Part shown: positions 1 through 10,114 of the stretch, piece by piece
Position numbering within the stretch: the stretch's first letter is position 1
Layout of the letters: each line of letters starts with the position of its first letter
Origin: Bradyrhizobium guangzhouense
GTDB lineage: Bacteria; Pseudomonadota; Alphaproteobacteria; Rhizobiales; Xanthobacteraceae
Length of the DNA stretch: 64,000 nt
Assembly (NCBI RefSeq): GCF_004114955.1
Contig: NZ_CP030053.1
Coordinates: forward strand, 4,898,001-4,962,000
Direction: 5' to 3'
Made by a program: the position numbers and the translations under genes
The notes under the pieces: model-generated
What the model was told of the DNA's origin: nothing
The model's input: only the letters and a program-made list of their open reading frames with translations
Databases searched by the model: none

Positions 1-1243
1 TACGGCCGGTCTCCGCCGAGGTCGAGGTGATCTGGACGATGTGATTCGAGACGTCGAGCGTGCCGCGCGCGGCGTCCTGGACGCTGCGGCTGATGTCCTG
101 CGTGGCGTTGCGCTGCTGGGCCGTGTCGACCTCGATCCCGGACATGATCGACGAAATCTCCGACAGCGTCTTCGAGATGGCGTCGATCGCCCCGCGCGTC
201 TCGGCGGTGATGCCCTGAATGCTGGCGACGTGCGAGGTGATCTCCTCCGTCGCTTTGCTGGTTTGGTCCGCAAGACTCTTCACTTCGGAGGCCACCACGG
301 CAAAGCCCTTGCCGGCCTCTCCTGCCCGCGCCGCCTCGATCGTGGCGTTGAGCGCGAGCAGATTGGTCTGCGATGCGATCGCCTGCACGAGCTGCACGAC
401 CTCGCCGATCTTGTCGGCGGCATCCGACAGCGTATGGATGGTGTCGCGGCTTTTCTCGGCTTGGGTCGCGGCGCCCTCGGCGCGCTGGGTCGCATCCGTG
501 ACGCGCCGGCTGATGGTGCCGATCGAGGTCGTCATCTCCTCGGCCGAACCCGCGACCGTTTGCACGCTGGCGCTGGCCTGGCCCGCAGCGCTCGCGACCG
601 CGTTGGCCTTGGTGCTGGTGTCGTTGGCGGTCTGCGACAGCGCGGCCGCGTTGCGTTTCAGGTGCACAGCCGATGATGCCACGCTGTCGACGACGCTTGC
701 GACGAGCTCGTTGAAACTTCTGATGCGGGCATCGAGATATGTCGACCGCTCGGCCTGGTGCCGGGCTTCATGCAGCTGCTGCTCGGTCAGACGCCGCCGC
801 TCGAGCCCGTTGGTCTTGAACACTTCCAGCGCGCCGGCGAGCAGCCCGATCTCGTTGGTGCCGCCGAGGCCCGGTACCGGCGTCTCGAACTTCTGGTCGG
901 CGACCTCGCGCATGGCATGCACGATGGCCGCAAGCGGATTGAGGATTCCGTTTCGTACTGCGAACCATGTGGTGAGGCAGATCGCGACCGCGATGGCTGC
1001 GATCATGCCGCAAGCAACCAGGAACCAGGAGAACGCGGTCTGCGCCTGCTGGTAGATCTGCATCGCGTGGTCGCGCGCCGGGCCGCTCAGCGCGGCAAAG
1101 TCAGACGACAGGCTGGTGATCTCGTTGTTGAGATAGAGCACCGCGACGAAGCCGGTGCCGCCGCCAATGCCCAGCAGGAACAATAATGCAGCGACGACGG
1201 CGCCAACCAGAAAGCGGATCGTCAGATTGCTGTTCGTGAACAT
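1..1243 (-). CDS. Methyl-accepting chemotaxis protein, 3' end outside window
   Basis: Membrane chemoreceptor that would signal to CheA/CheW. Translating back from an ATG at 1243 gives an N-terminal membrane segment (about residues 8-32), a short periplasmic stretch, a second membrane segment near residue 75, a HAMP-like linker with the NPLAAI motif, and the highly conserved signalling hairpin tip containing [17 protein letters not shown] and GKGFAVVA. The periplasmic domain is unusually short, so the ligand-sensing part is minimal. The gene runs off the left edge (414 codons seen), so the adaptation sites and C-terminus cannot be judged. It lies downstream of ccmH on the same strand with a gap of about 108 bp, so it probably has its own promoter. 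Confidence 0.92.
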   Translation of the reverse strand, partial: MFTNSNLTIRFLVGAVVAALLFLLGIGGGTGFVAVLYLNNEITSLSSDFAALSGPARDHAMQIYQQAQTAFSWFLVACGMIAAIAVAICLTTWFAVRNGILNPLAAIVHAMREVADQKFETPVPGLGGTNEIGLLAGALEVFKTNGLERRRLTEQQLHEARHQAERSTYLDARIRSFNELVASVVDSVASSAVHLKRNAAALSQTANDTSTKANAVASAAGQASASVQTVAGSAEEMTTSIGTISRRVTDATQRAEGAATQAEKSRDTIHTLSDAADKIGEVVQLVQAIASQTNLLALNATIEAARAGEAGKGFAVVASEVKSLADQTSKATEEITSHVASIQGITAETRGAIDAISKTLSEISSIMSGIEVDTAQQRNATQDISRSVQDAARGTLDVSNHIVQITSTSAETGR

Positions 1244-1332
1244 CGCATGAGGACTCAAATCTGGAATCGAATCTTGCGACAAGCTTCCAGACAAAGGTCA
1301 ACAGAGCATGAAACGCGCTCCGTCCGAGACCT

Positions 1333-1348
1333 TACGTATCACTACGTA
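1333..1348. promoter_or_regulatory. Duplicated TACGTA palindromes
   Basis: Two TACGTA hexamers sit at 1333-1338 and 1343-1348, exactly 10 bp (one helical turn) apart, in the short gap between the ccmH stop and the receptor gene start. This geometry suits a dimeric regulator, but no binding protein is identified; inference only. Confidence 0.3.
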
Positions 1349-1351
1349 GAT

Positions 1352-1834
1352 TCAAGGGGACCTTGCGTCCTCGGACATCAACGCGGCGAGCTTCGCCTCC
1401 TCGTCGGGCGTCAGCGGCGGCGTCGGTACATCTGCACCTTCCTGCGCGCGACGGCGGTTCTGCCGCCACAGCGCGAAGCCGCCACCGGCGAGCAGCAGCG
1501 GCGCGAGCAGCCAGAGCAGCATGGTCTGGCGTTCGAAACGCGGCTTCAGCAGCACGAACTCGCCGTAGCGCGCGACCAGGAAATCGAGCACCTGCGAATT
1601 GCTGTCGCCGGCCGCGATCCGCTCCCGTACAAGCAGCCGCAGGTCGCGCGCGAGCGGCGCATCGGAATCGTCGATCGACTGGTTCTGACAGACCATGCAG
1701 CGCAACTCGCGCGACAATTCACGCGCGCGGGCTTCCTTGACGGGATCCGACATGATTTCGTCGGGTTGCACGGCCTGCGCCGCAGGCGCGGCCAGCAGCA
1801 TCAGCGCAACGAACGCGACCATCATCCGGCGCAT
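1352..1834 (-). CDS. ccmH: Cytochrome c maturation protein CcmH (CycL)
   Basis: Membrane-anchored periplasmic thiol protein that reduces apocytochrome c before haem attachment. From the ATG at 1834 the protein is 160 aa: signal sequence (about 1-21), the LRCMVCQNQS motif with the redox pair Cys46/Cys49, and one C-terminal membrane helix (about residues 103-122), the standard single-domain CcmH layout and length. A GTG at 1843 that overlaps the ccmF stop is an alternative start, but the ATG gives a clean signal peptide. It is the last gene of ccmI-ccmE-ccmF-ccmH, only 5 bp after ccmF. Confidence 0.93.
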   Translation of the reverse strand: MRRMMVAFVALMLLAAPAAQAVQPDEIMSDPVKEARARELSRELRCMVCQNQSIDDSDAPLARDLRLLVRERIAAGDSNSQVLDFLVARYGEFVLLKPRFERQTMLLWLLAPLLLAGGGFALWRQNRRRAQEGADVPTPPLTPDEEAKLAALMSEDARSP

Positions 1835-1839
1835 CAACG

Positions 1840-3822
1840 TCACTCCGCCGGTTGCAGGCGCTGCTTGGCCCGCGCCGGCTTCGGCGCACCGACCCGCAGG
1901 CGCCGGTCGGACAGCGACAGCATGCCGCCGAATGCCATCAGCACCGGTCCCCACCAGATCAACAGCACGAACGGCTTGTGATAGATGCGGACCGCGATGG
2001 CGCCCTGGGGGGTGACGTCACCGAGCGAGATGTAGAGCTGGCTCGCGCCGCGGGTCAGCAATGCAGCCTCCGTGGTCGAGGAGCCGCGGGTGGTAAAACT
2101 GCGCTTCGACGGCGTCATGACGCTGAGCGCTTCGCCGCCCCGACTGACGTTGAACTGCGCGACCATCTCGCGGTAGTTCGGTCCCTGACGCTCGAGCAGG
2201 CCATCGAGCTTCAGATCATAGCCGGCGACGTGCGCCACGTCGTTCGGCTTCATCGTGGCGATATATTCGCTATTCCAGGTGGTCTCGCAGACGATCCCGA
2301 TCAGCGCGATGCCAAGGCCGGCATGCGCAAAGGCGGTGCCCCAGGCCGAGCGCGGCAGGCCGCGGGCGCGTTGCAGCGTCGTCGTGAACGGAAGACGAAA
2401 CAGGCCGGTTCGCTCAGCGATGTCAGTCACGACGCCGGCGATGACGAAGACCCCAAGCCCGATCGCGAGCGGCGCCAGCGCGCTGCCGCCGCGCGTCCAG
2501 GCCCAGACGATGGCGACCACGACGAGGCCGGCGACGCCGGCCGCGAGCAGCCGCTGCGTGACGCCGAGCAGATCGCCGCGCTTCCAGGCCAGCATCGGCC
2601 CGAACGGCACCGCGAGCAGCAGCAGCGCGAACAACGGCACGAAGGTCAGATTGTAGAATGGTGCGCCCACCGACATCTTGAAGTCCGCGAGCACTTCCAT
2701 CGCCAGCGGATAGAGCGTGCCGAACAGCACGACCGCGCAGGCAACCGTCAGCAGCAAATTGTTCAGCACCAGCGCACCCTCGCGCGAGATCGGCGCGAAC
2801 AGGCCGCCCTGCTTCAGCGAGGTCGCGCGTCCCGCGAACAGCGACAGGCTGCCGCCGATGAACAGGCAGAGGATCAGCAGGATGAAGACGCCGCGGGTCG
2901 GATCATTGGCGAAGGCGTGCACGGAGGTGATGACGCCGGAGCGGACAAGGAAGGTGCCGAGCAGCGACAGCGAGAAGGTCAGGATCGACAGAAGGATGGT
3001 CCAGACCTTCAGAGCGTTGCGCTTCTCCATCACCAGCGCCGAGTGCAGCAGCGCGGTGCCGGCGAGCCACGGCATCAGCGAGGCGTTCTCGACCGGGTCC
3101 CAAAACCACCAACCGCCCCAGCCGAGCTCGTAATAGGCCCAGTAGGAGCCCATCGCGATGCCGAGCGTCAGGAAGATCCAGGCCACCAGCGTCCACGGAC
3201 GCACCCAGCGCGCCCAGGCCGCGTCGATCCGCCCCTCGAGCAGCGCTGCGATCGCGAAGGAGAACGAGATCGAGAAGCCGACATAGCCGAGATAGAGCAT
3301 CGGCGGATGCACGGCGAGGCCAATATCCTGGAGCACCGGATTGAGGTCGCGCCCCTCAATCGGCGGATTGGCGATGCGCAGGAACGGATTCGAGGTGATC
3401 AGGATGAAGAGATAGAAGGCACTGGCGATCCAGGCCTGGACGGCCAGCACATGCGCGCGCAGCGACAGCGGCAGGTTGTTGCCGAAGGCCGCGACCAGCC
3501 CGCCGAACAGGGCGAGGATCGACACCCAGAGCAGCATCGAGCCTTCATGGTTTCCCCACACGCCGGTGATCTTGTAGATCAGCGGCTTCATGGAGTGCGA
3601 ATTCTCGTAGACGTTCGCGACGGAGAAATCCGAGTTCACGTGCAACGTCACGAGCGCAATGAACGAGGCACCGACGAACAGCAGCTGCGCCAGCGCGGTC
3701 GAGCGCGCCACGTTCATCAGGGCGGGATCGCGCAGGCGGGCGCCGATGACCGGCACGAAGGACTGGATCAACGCCAGCGCGAGCGCCAGCACCAGCGCGT
3801 AATGTCCGGCTTCCGCGATCAC
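1840..3822 (-). CDS. ccmF: Haem lyase subunit CcmF (CycK)
   Basis: Large polytopic membrane protein that, with CcmH/CcmI, ligates haem from CcmE to apocytochrome c CXXCH motifs on the periplasmic side. It has 660 aa and many hydrophobic helices. The tryptophan-rich WWD signature ([20 protein letters not shown], about residues 234-253) is intact, and conserved His residues flank it (for example VHPPMLYLG near 171). Length is normal for CcmF. Its ATG overlaps the ccmE stop by 4 bp, indicating translational coupling. Confidence 0.97.
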   Translation of the reverse strand: MIAEAGHYALVLALALALIQSFVPVIGARLRDPALMNVARSTALAQLLFVGASFIALVTLHVNSDFSVANVYENSHSMKPLIYKITGVWGNHEGSMLLWVSILALFGGLVAAFGNNLPLSLRAHVLAVQAWIASAFYLFILITSNPFLRIANPPIEGRDLNPVLQDIGLAVHPPMLYLGYVGFSISFSFAIAALLEGRIDAAWARWVRPWTLVAWIFLTLGIAMGSYWAYYELGWGGWWFWDPVENASLMPWLAGTALLHSALVMEKRNALKVWTILLSILTFSLSLLGTFLVRSGVITSVHAFANDPTRGVFILLILCLFIGGSLSLFAGRATSLKQGGLFAPISREGALVLNNLLLTVACAVVLFGTLYPLAMEVLADFKMSVGAPFYNLTFVPLFALLLLAVPFGPMLAWKRGDLLGVTQRLLAAGVAGLVVVAIVWAWTRGGSALAPLAIGLGVFVIAGVVTDIAERTGLFRLPFTTTLQRARGLPRSAWGTAFAHAGLGIALIGIVCETTWNSEYIATMKPNDVAHVAGYDLKLDGLLERQGPNYREMVAQFNVSRGGEALSVMTPSKRSFTTRGSSTTEAALLTRGASQLYISLGDVTPQGAIAVRIYHKPFVLLIWWGPVLMAFGGMLSLSDRRLRVGAPKPARAKQRLQPAE

Positions 3823-4310
3823 CGCACCGCTCCCTGCGAATTGCCCTGCGCCGTCGTCGCCGCAGGCTTTCCAGCGTAATCGTCCTTCCAGTGCCCCTGC
3901 TTCTTCAGGGCATCGGCGACGTCCTTGGGCATGTAGGTCTCATCGTGCTTGGCAAGTACGGTGTCGGCCTTGAACACACCGTTGGCATCGAGCGCGCCCT
4001 CGGCGACGACGCCCTGCCCTTCACGGAACAGATCGGGCAAGATGCCCTTGTAGGCGACGGGCAGCTTGGCGCCGCCATCGGCAACCTCGAACGTCACCGC
4101 GAGATTGTCGCCGCGCTGGAGCGAGCCCGGCTGCACCAGGCCGCCGAGGCGAAAGCGCTTGCCGGGGGCGACATGCTTTTCGACCACCATGGTCGGGGTC
4201 GAGAAGAACACGATGGAGTCGCGCAAGGCATTGAGCACCAGCGCGGCCGCGAGCGCGAGCACGGCGAGCGAGCCGCCGATGATGGTCATACGTCGCTGCT
4301 TGCGCGTCAT
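3819..4310 (-). CDS. ccmE: Haem chaperone CcmE (CycJ)
   Basis: Periplasmic, membrane-anchored chaperone that carries haem covalently from CcmC to CcmF. The start at 4310 gives 163 aa with an N-terminal membrane anchor (about 9-28), an OB-fold region, and the haem-binding motif KHDETY, with His122 as the covalent ligand and Tyr126 as the axial-side residue. The longer upstream reading frame lacks family similarity and was rejected as N-terminus. The gene overlaps ccmF by 4 bp and follows ccmI after 37 bp. Confidence 0.96.
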   Translation of the reverse strand: MTRKQRRMTIIGGSLAVLALAAALVLNALRDSIVFFSTPTMVVEKHVAPGKRFRLGGLVQPGSLQRGDNLAVTFEVADGGAKLPVAYKGILPDLFREGQGVVAEGALDANGVFKADTVLAKHDETYMPKDVADALKKQGHWKDDYAGKPAATTAQGNSQGAVR

Positions 4311-4347
4311 GGCGTATCCGTTCTCCGCTCGTCTCGTGCTGCGACAA

Positions 4348-5463
4348 TCATCCGTCGAGCCCGAGATTCTTGAGGCCTTCGTTGAGCTGGCGCAGCCGCT
4401 CGGCATCTTTGGCGACCGCCTGGCGGGCATCCGTCGTGGCACCAAGCGCCTTGTCGCGATCGCCCATCACAAGATATGCGCGCACGAGGCGCAGCCAACC
4501 CTCGACGTCGTCGCCGTTCTGCTTGAGACGCGTGGCAAGACGCTCGACCATGCCGCGGATCATCGCGTTGCGATCGCCGTCATTCATCTCTTTGGATGCC
4601 GCGATGGTCTCGTCGGACAGCGCCGGCATCGTCACGCCGCCGCCGCCGACCCGCGCCAGCGAGGTCTGCACCAGCGGCCGCCACGGCGCATCCGCCGGCG
4701 CTTTCGCCAGCAGCGTGCGCCAGATGTTGGCTGCGTCGTCCTTGCGGCCGTCCTGCTCGGCGGCGAGGCCGAGGAAATAGTTCGCCTTGGGATCGTCAGC
4801 GCTCAGCGCGTGCGCGCGCTCGAACTCGGCCTTGGCTTCCGCCGTCACCACGCCGTTCGCGGCGGCCGTGATCGCCTCACCGAGATCGGAGCGGCGTTCC
4901 GGGCTCTCGCCATTGTAGGTGATCGAACTGCGATAGGCGCGCACGGCCTCGTCGAAGCGGCCGAGCCGCTCCAGCACCGGTGCAAGCACGTTCCAGCCGC
5001 GGCCGTCGGTCGGATTCTTCTCCAGATGCTGCTGAGCCTGCACGACGAGGTTCTCGAGCGACTGCGCCATGCCGGGAGCCGCGCCGCGCTGTCGCTCCGC
5101 CAGCGGGAAATCGCGAAGCGCAGGCGAGCCGAGCGGAACGTAAATCGCGACCGCCACCAAAGGCAGGCCGACGAGTGCCAGAACGGATGCCGCACGACGC
5201 CATTTGAGATTGGAATTCGGCGCGAGGGAAGGCTCGCTGCTGTCGGCGGCGAGCAGCCTCCGGCTGATCTCGATGCGCGCTGCCTCGGCTTCCGGCGCGG
5301 CGATCATTCCCGCGGCAAGGTCACGCTCGATCTCGGCCAGCTGGTCCTTGTAGACCGCGACTTCGCTGCCTTGACTGTCAGGACGCCCGCCACGCCCGAG
5401 CGGCCAGAGCACGGCGAATATCGCCGCGACCGTCATCAGCGCGAACACGAACCATAGCGTCAT
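4348..5463 (-). CDS. ccmI: Cytochrome c maturation protein CcmI (CycH)
   Basis: Membrane-bound TPR chaperone that binds the C-terminus of apocytochromes c for delivery to the haem lyase. From the ATG at 5463 it is 371 aa: a membrane helix at residues 1-22 ([20 protein letters not shown]), a cytoplasmic leucine-rich loop with [16 protein letters not shown], a second membrane helix near residues 95-112, and TPR-like helical repeats behind it. This is the CycH layout and length. It is the first gene of the operon; an 18-bp palindrome lies about 70 bp upstream. Confidence 0.94.
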   Translation of the reverse strand: MTLWFVFALMTVAAIFAVLWPLGRGGRPDSQGSEVAVYKDQLAEIERDLAAGMIAAPEAEAARIEISRRLLAADSSEPSLAPNSNLKWRRAASVLALVGLPLVAVAIYVPLGSPALRDFPLAERQRGAAPGMAQSLENLVVQAQQHLEKNPTDGRGWNVLAPVLERLGRFDEAVRAYRSSITYNGESPERRSDLGEAITAAANGVVTAEAKAEFERAHALSADDPKANYFLGLAAEQDGRKDDAANIWRTLLAKAPADAPWRPLVQTSLARVGGGGVTMPALSDETIAASKEMNDGDRNAMIRGMVERLATRLKQNGDDVEGWLRLVRAYLVMGDRDKALGATTDARQAVAKDAERLRQLNEGLKNLGLDG

Positions 5464-5535
5464 CGGGCAAGCTTCCGGCAGCGCGCGAACCGCGCCTGTA
5501 TCTGATGGCTTTACACCACGGCCGGACGATGCGGC

Positions 5536-5553
5536 AATTGACAATTGTCAATT
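5536..5553. promoter_or_regulatory. 18-bp perfect palindrome upstream of ccm operon
   Basis: AATTGACAATTGTCAATT reads identically on both strands. It lies 73-90 bp upstream of the ccmI start and embeds a TTGACA-like hexamer in both orientations. An operator or overlapping promoter element for the ccm operon is the likely role (inference); no terminator-like T tract follows. Confidence 0.5.
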
Positions 5554-5597
5554 CAGCGCGAGCACACACCGTTCCGAAATGGTGAAAATCCAACAGC

Positions 5598-5867
5598 TTA
5601 GCCGATCTCGAAGTCCGCGCTCTGGGCAGCGTCCTCGCCGTGCCCGTTGAAGGCCCTGAGGAAGTATGTTCCCGGCTCGATGGCGTCAGGCACTCTGATC
5701 CGCAACGCTCCGACGGGAACAGGCGATGCGACCCGGGTGACCGTCTCAGATAGCTGCCGACCGCTCGCTTTTTCGACCAGCACGACCTTCGCGCCGACCA
5801 TCAGCCTTTGGTATTTGGCAACAATGACGCGGTTCTCAATTTCGATGGAGCTGATAATGGGTTTCAT
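5598..5867 (-). CDS. Small conserved-looking hypothetical protein
   Basis: An 89-aa protein if started at the ATG at 5867 (MKPIISSIEIENRVIVAKY); a longer reading from 5936 is possible. The sequence has alternating hydrophobic residues and ends FLRAFNGHGEDAAQSADFEI, which resembles an immunoglobulin-like beta-sandwich of the IPT or filamin kind, but I recognise no family. No signal peptide or membrane helix is visible with this start. It is an independent gene between the ccm operon and a larger hypothetical gene, all on the minus strand. Confidence 0.6.
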   Translation of the reverse strand: MKPIISSIEIENRVIVAKYQRLMVGAKVVLVEKASGRQLSETVTRVASPVPVGALRIRVPDAIEPGTYFLRAFNGHGEDAAQSADFEIG

Positions 5868-5966
5868 GCGCCTACAAATAGAAATTTCAAAGACTTGCAC
5901 GGGAGCGTAGGGCTCGCGACCCGCACCGTCAACCACAAATTGTGATCACGAAAAGATGCGCTTGAA

Positions 5967-7370
5967 TCAGCTTGCGCGCGTGGATTTGCGCTCGCCGGTC
6001 GCCGCGTTCTCCGCGGCGCGGCTCATCAACGAGGCGTAGTCATCCCCGAACAGCACCTGGCAGAAGCGGATCGCGGCCTGCACCTGTTGCTGCCGGTAGG
6101 CGCGGACCTTGTGGTCGGCGCCGCGCAGCGACTGCACCGCCTGCTCGGTCGAGCGTTCGACATATTGCTGGAGGTCGGAATAGGTGCGCAGCGTCACCTC
6201 GTTGATCGCGAGTTCGCTGGCGTAATTGCGGCAGGTCGCGACGAAGTCGATCAACGCCACGGTTTCCTCGACCTCGGTGGTGTCGATGCGCGCTCCGGGC
6301 GGGATGTCCTTTTCGGGGCGCTGGCGCAGGATACGGCGAACCCGGCCGGGAACGCTGTCGATCTCCGATTGCAGGGCATTGGAGATGTCGGCCCGGATCG
6401 AGGTCAGCTGCTTGCCCCAGGCGGAATCATTACGCAGGTCGAGCTCGGTGCGCAGGCCGCGCACGCCATCGTGCAGCGTTTTCAGATTGTCGGCGACGGT
6501 CTCGAAATGGCCGCGCTTGATGTCCATGCGCAAATTGGCGGCAACGCGGGACAGATCGTGCAACGCCATCGTCACCGCGACCCCATACGGCGTCGCCGCG
6601 ACGCGGATCTCGTCGTCGGACGCCGCGATCTTGATCGCGAGGCGAATGATCTGCCACGGCGCGGTCATGCGCTGGACCACCACGGACAGCGCGAAGGGCA
6701 GCATCTGCGGCGTCTGCAGCACGGGAATATTGAGCGCAGCGGTCACCGAGGCAATCTGCGGATCGCCGAACGCACGCAGGAAGCGCGGCAGCTTTTCATT
6801 GAGGGTGCCCAGGGCCTCGCGAACGGCGAGCACCGCTCCGATCGAATAGAGGTCTTCGATCACGTTGGGCGGACCGACACGGGCAAGAGCACGCGACTTG
6901 TCGCCGCCGCCCGGCCCCGTCAGCTCGAAGATGGCGTCCGCCGCCACGGCCTGGAGCTTGAGCGTGAGCGCCTCGACCTGTCCCGCGTTGTCTGAAGCAG
7001 CCATGCGCGCCAGCGCCGCCTCGAATTCGCTGATCTTGTCGGGGGCGCCATCGCGACCGAGCCATTGCCAGATCGGATGCAGCGATGAGCGGCGGATCTG
7101 GCCGACCCTGACAGGAGCGCCGGCCTCCACCAGGAACGGTTCCAGGATCTGGAACAGCAGCCGTGACAGATCATCGGTTCGCGGCGGCGGAGCTTCGTCG
7201 GCTTCGCTCTTGCGCACGATCTTGCGCAACTGCTCGAGCACAAGCGTCGCAACAGCCGTGTCCTGGCCGCGCTCGAGCGCGCGCTCGAACTCCCGCATCA
7301 GCAGCGCCTGCGCCTGCGGCGGGAGCTGCGCGAGATATTCCCTCAGCCGCTCGATCGATGTCTGGCTCAT
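5967..7370 (-). CDS. Conserved hypothetical protein, 467 aa, mostly helical
   Basis: A long intact gene of unknown function. The predicted protein begins MSQTSIERLREYLAQLPPQA and is rich in Leu, Arg, Ala and Glu with long amphipathic helices; no signal peptide and no convincing membrane helix are seen. A short hydrophobic stretch (LQTPQMLPFALSVVV, about residues 225-240) is the only candidate membrane contact. Repeated acidic and basic heptads in the second half (about 270-340) suggest coiled coil. No catalytic motif is recognised. Neighbours (a hypothetical protein and the two-component pair) do not indicate a role. Confidence 0.8.
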   Translation of the reverse strand: MSQTSIERLREYLAQLPPQAQALLMREFERALERGQDTAVATLVLEQLRKIVRKSEADEAPPPRTDDLSRLLFQILEPFLVEAGAPVRVGQIRRSSLHPIWQWLGRDGAPDKISEFEAALARMAASDNAGQVEALTLKLQAVAADAIFELTGPGGGDKSRALARVGPPNVIEDLYSIGAVLAVREALGTLNEKLPRFLRAFGDPQIASVTAALNIPVLQTPQMLPFALSVVVQRMTAPWQIIRLAIKIAASDDEIRVAATPYGVAVTMALHDLSRVAANLRMDIKRGHFETVADNLKTLHDGVRGLRTELDLRNDSAWGKQLTSIRADISNALQSEIDSVPGRVRRILRQRPEKDIPPGARIDTTEVEETVALIDFVATCRNYASELAINEVTLRTYSDLQQYVERSTEQAVQSLRGADHKVRAYRQQQVQAAIRFCQVLFGDDYASLMSRAAENAATGERKSTRAS

Positions 7371-7518
7371 GCGCCCGGGTGATGCACGGTAAAATGGCAG
7401 ACGTGGGATGCGTCCTTCCCGATCATAGGTGGGCGCGCCTTAAGAAGCCGTTGAGGAAGTCGCTCCGAAACCCTCCGGTTTCCCCCGGAAGTCCAAATAA
7501 TCGTGCCAGATCAGAGGA

Positions 7519-8943
7519 TTAAATTCCCGGCAGCACCAGCTCGGCGCGCAGGCCCCCGATCGGGGCGCTGCCGAGCGAAAGGCTGCCGCCATAAAGCGCG
7601 GCAAGGTCGGTCACGATCGACAGCCCGAGCCCGGAGCCGGGCTTGGATTCGTCGAGCCGCTGGCCGCGCCGGGAGACCTGGGCGCGCTCGGCCTCGGACA
7701 GGCCGCGCCCGTCGTCATCGACGATCAGCCGGAGCCTTGGCCCGGCGCCCGCCTGAGCAGGTGGTTCGACCAAAACCTCGATGAAGACCCGCGAGGCCGC
7801 CCATTTGCAGGCGTTGTCCACGAGATTTCCGACCATCTCCTCCAGATCCTGGCGCTCGCCCCGGAATTTCGCCGACGGATCGGCCTTGGCCTCGACCGCG
7901 ATGCCGCGGCCGCGATAGATCTTCTCCATGGTCCGCCGCAGCGCCTCGATGGCGGGGGCGACCTCCGTGACGGTGCCGACGATCGAGACCCTCGCCGCGA
8001 TGCGGGCCCGCTCCAGATGATGCGCGAGCTGGCTGCGCATCACGTCCGCCTGCTCCATCACCTTGGCCGCGAACGGATCGGCCGCGTGCGTTCCGGCTTC
8101 GTTGACGATCACGGAGAGCGGCGTCTTGATCGCGTGGGCGAGATTGCCGACATGGGTGCGGGCGCGCTCGACGATCTCCCTGTTGGCATCGATCAGCGCG
8201 TTGGTCTCGCGCGCGAGTGGCGCAATCTCGACCGGAAATTCGCCCTCGAGCCGCTCGGCTCTGCCCGAACGGATATCGGCGATGGCGTCCGAGATGCGCT
8301 TGAGCGGTGCGAGACCGAAGCGGACCTGGAACACGGTGGTCAGCAGCAGCACGATGCCGAGCGCGGTGAAGGTGCCGCCGAGGTAATAGTCGAAGCTTCG
8401 CGTTTCGTCGAAAATCTCGGTGGAATCGCCGGCGACGCTGACGAGATATTTGCCGTCTCCGCCGAGATCGACGGGCCGCTCGACCATGCGCAGATTCTGC
8501 CCTTCGGGCCCGTCGACGTAAGCGAGGCGAATGCCGGCGGCGGTGAGCTCGGTGCCCTGATCTTCCAGTTTCGGCAGCTTCTTGTCCCACAGCGAGCGCG
8601 AGGAGCGCACCTCCGGCTTCTCGGTGTCGGTGCGCGTGATCTGCCAGTACCAGCCCGACAGCGGCAGCTCGAACAGCGGCTCGCCGAGCGACTGGAACTG
8701 GCGATCCGGCGGCTCGTCGGGGGTGGCGACCTCGGCAATGAGGGTGCGCAGATAAAGGTTGAGACGGCGGTCGAACGCCCGCTCGGTCGCGTTCTTGTAG
8801 ACCGACGACAGCACCACGCCGGTGATGGCCAGGATCACCACGAGCCAAGCGGTCGCCGACAGGAACAGGCGATTGGCAAGCGAGCTGGCGGGCATCGGAA
8901 TCATCCCGGAAGCGCGAGGTGGCGGCATGGCGTCGGCGGTCAT
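7519..8943 (-). CDS. feuQ: Sensor histidine kinase, FeuQ/PhoQ type
   Basis: Inner-membrane sensor kinase. Two membrane helices (about residues 25-47 and 190-207) flank a periplasmic domain of about 140 aa. A HAMP linker follows, then the dimerisation box with the phosphorylated His270 in LAHAIKTPL, and an ATP-binding domain with the N box GNLVDNACKWA, DDGRGL and GSGLGLSIV. It lies 46 bp behind the response regulator in one operon. The HAIKTPL H box and pairing match the FeuP/FeuQ systems of rhizobia, where they control envelope and cyclic-glucan-export genes; the symbol is by family resemblance. Confidence 0.9.
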   Translation of the reverse strand: MTADAMPPPRASGMIPMPASSLANRLFLSATAWLVVILAITGVVLSSVYKNATERAFDRRLNLYLRTLIAEVATPDEPPDRQFQSLGEPLFELPLSGWYWQITRTDTEKPEVRSSRSLWDKKLPKLEDQGTELTAAGIRLAYVDGPEGQNLRMVERPVDLGGDGKYLVSVAGDSTEIFDETRSFDYYLGGTFTALGIVLLLTTVFQVRFGLAPLKRISDAIADIRSGRAERLEGEFPVEIAPLARETNALIDANREIVERARTHVGNLAHAIKTPLSVIVNEAGTHAADPFAAKVMEQADVMRSQLAHHLERARIAARVSIVGTVTEVAPAIEALRRTMEKIYRGRGIAVEAKADPSAKFRGERQDLEEMVGNLVDNACKWAASRVFIEVLVEPPAQAGAGPRLRLIVDDDGRGLSEAERAQVSRRGQRLDESKPGSGLGLSIVTDLAALYGGSLSLGSAPIGGLRAELVLPGI

Positions 8944-8989
8944 GTCAGGACCAAGGCCCGTGTCGGACCGCCCGTCAAGCCCAGACGTC

Positions 8990-9664
8990 TCAGGCGCCGG
9001 GGGCTGGCGGCGGGGTCAGGAGATAGCCAAGGCCTCGGACAGTCTGGATGATGTCGACATCGAGCTTCTTGCGGATGCGGCCGACAAAGACCTCAATCGT
9101 GTTGGAGTCGCGGTCAAAATCCTGGTCGTAGAGATGTTCGACCAGCTCCGTGCGCGACACCACGCGCCCCGAATGGTGCATCAGGTAGGCCAGAAGCCGA
9201 TATTCGTGCGAGGTCATCTTGACCGGATTGCCGGAGACGCTGACCCGGCCCGTGCGGGTGTCGAGCGTGACAGGGCCGCAGCTCAATTCGCTCTGGGCAT
9301 GGCCGGTCGAGCGGCGCAGCAGCGCGCGGATGCGTGCCAGCACCTCTTCCAGGTGGAACGGCTTGGGCACGTAATCATCGGCGCCGGCATCGAAGCCCTG
9401 CACCTTGTCGCTCCAGCGGTCGCGCGCGGTAAGGATCAAAACCGGCATGGTGCGGCCGTTGCGGCGCCAGGCCTCCAGCACGGAGATGCCGTCCTTCTTG
9501 GGCAGGCCGATATCGAGCACCACGGCGTCGTACGGTTCGTTGTCGCCGAGATAATGCCCCTCTTCACCGTCGAAGGCGCGGTCGACGACGTATCCGGCGT
9601 CCGTCAGCGCCTTGGTGAGCTGGCGATTGAGATCAGGGTCGTCCTCAACAACAAGCAGGCGCAC
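8990..9664 (-). CDS. feuP: OmpR-family response regulator, FeuP type
   Basis: DNA-binding response regulator of 224 aa: receiver domain (1-120) with acidic pocket EDD at 7-9, phospho-acceptor Asp51 in VVLDIGLPKKDG, and conserved Lys in VPKPF, followed by a winged-helix OmpR/PhoB domain (about 125-220) ending in the typical RGLGYLL motif. It is the first gene of the operon with the histidine kinase downstream. The assignment as FeuP rests on overall similarity and the partner; specific target genes cannot be read from this sequence. Confidence 0.92.
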   Translation of the reverse strand: MRLLVVEDDPDLNRQLTKALTDAGYVVDRAFDGEEGHYLGDNEPYDAVVLDIGLPKKDGISVLEAWRRNGRTMPVLILTARDRWSDKVQGFDAGADDYVPKPFHLEEVLARIRALLRRSTGHAQSELSCGPVTLDTRTGRVSVSGNPVKMTSHEYRLLAYLMHHSGRVVSRTELVEHLYDQDFDRDSNTIEVFVGRIRKKLDVDIIQTVRGLGYLLTPPPAPGA

Positions 9665-9731
9665 GCTTCTCTCCAGAAATAGGCCGCATCAACGCGCACC
9701 AGATGAGCAATTCCGGCGTGAACTGAATATG

Positions 9732-9760
9732 AACGCGGGGAACCGCCCGCGTTACTTTTT
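9732..9760 (+). terminator. Possible hairpin with T tract upstream of response regulator
   Basis: AACGCGGG (9732-9739) pairs with CCCGCGTT (9746-9753) around a 6-nt loop and is followed by AC and five T residues on the plus strand. No plus-strand gene ends here, so it may instead be a structured leader of the minus-strand regulator mRNA. Confidence 0.3.
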
Positions 9761-9893
9761 GGTCATATACCGGATGGTCTCAGTCGATGCGACTGCGCCC
9801 ATCAGGCCACCGGACGAACCGGCGGCGTGACGGGCGTGATCTGCCGCGTCTTGCGGCGCTTCGGAAGGTCCGCCCTTCCCGTCAGCTTTGCCG

Positions 9894-10049
9894 TCAGGTC
9901 CGGAAGAACACGAACCAGATGACGGCCAGGATCAGAATCGCAAGCCCGGTCGAAATGGCGAGCAGCGCGGCCACCGACGGCCCAGGTTCGCCCTGGCGTG
10001 CCTCGGTGGCAGTTTCGACGATCCGACGGTCCTCGCGCGTGGTTGCCAT
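9894..10049 (-). CDS. Small membrane protein with general-stress promoter
   Basis: A 51-aa protein (MATTREDRRIVETATEAR onwards) with a charged N-terminus and one C-terminal hydrophobic helix (SVAALLAISTGLAILILAVI) ending FFRT, the layout of a small single-pass membrane protein. The start at 10049 is preceded by a GAGG ribosome-binding site 5 nt away; a longer start at 10079 is less likely. A perfect GGAAC-N16-CGTT promoter lies 66-90 bp upstream, so it probably belongs to the EcfG general stress regulon. Function unknown; possibly an envelope stress peptide. Confidence 0.75.
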   Translation of the reverse strand: MATTREDRRIVETATEARQGEPGPSVAALLAISTGLAILILAVIWFVFFRT

Positions 10050-10114
10050 GGTGACCTCAATCTCTGGATGCCGTCTCATGGCCGCGACCTCCTCGCGGCC
10101 CTGCGTCCTGAGCC

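Noticed and set aside
1840..3879. Very long plus-strand open frames opposite ccmF
   Set aside because: Arg/Gln/His-rich composition with no family pattern; they are antisense shadows of the well-supported ccmF gene in GC-rich DNA.
9740..9755. EcfG-like GGAAC...CGTT near the response regulator
   Set aside because: The spacing between the GGAAC and CGTT elements is about 6 nt, far from the required 16-17.
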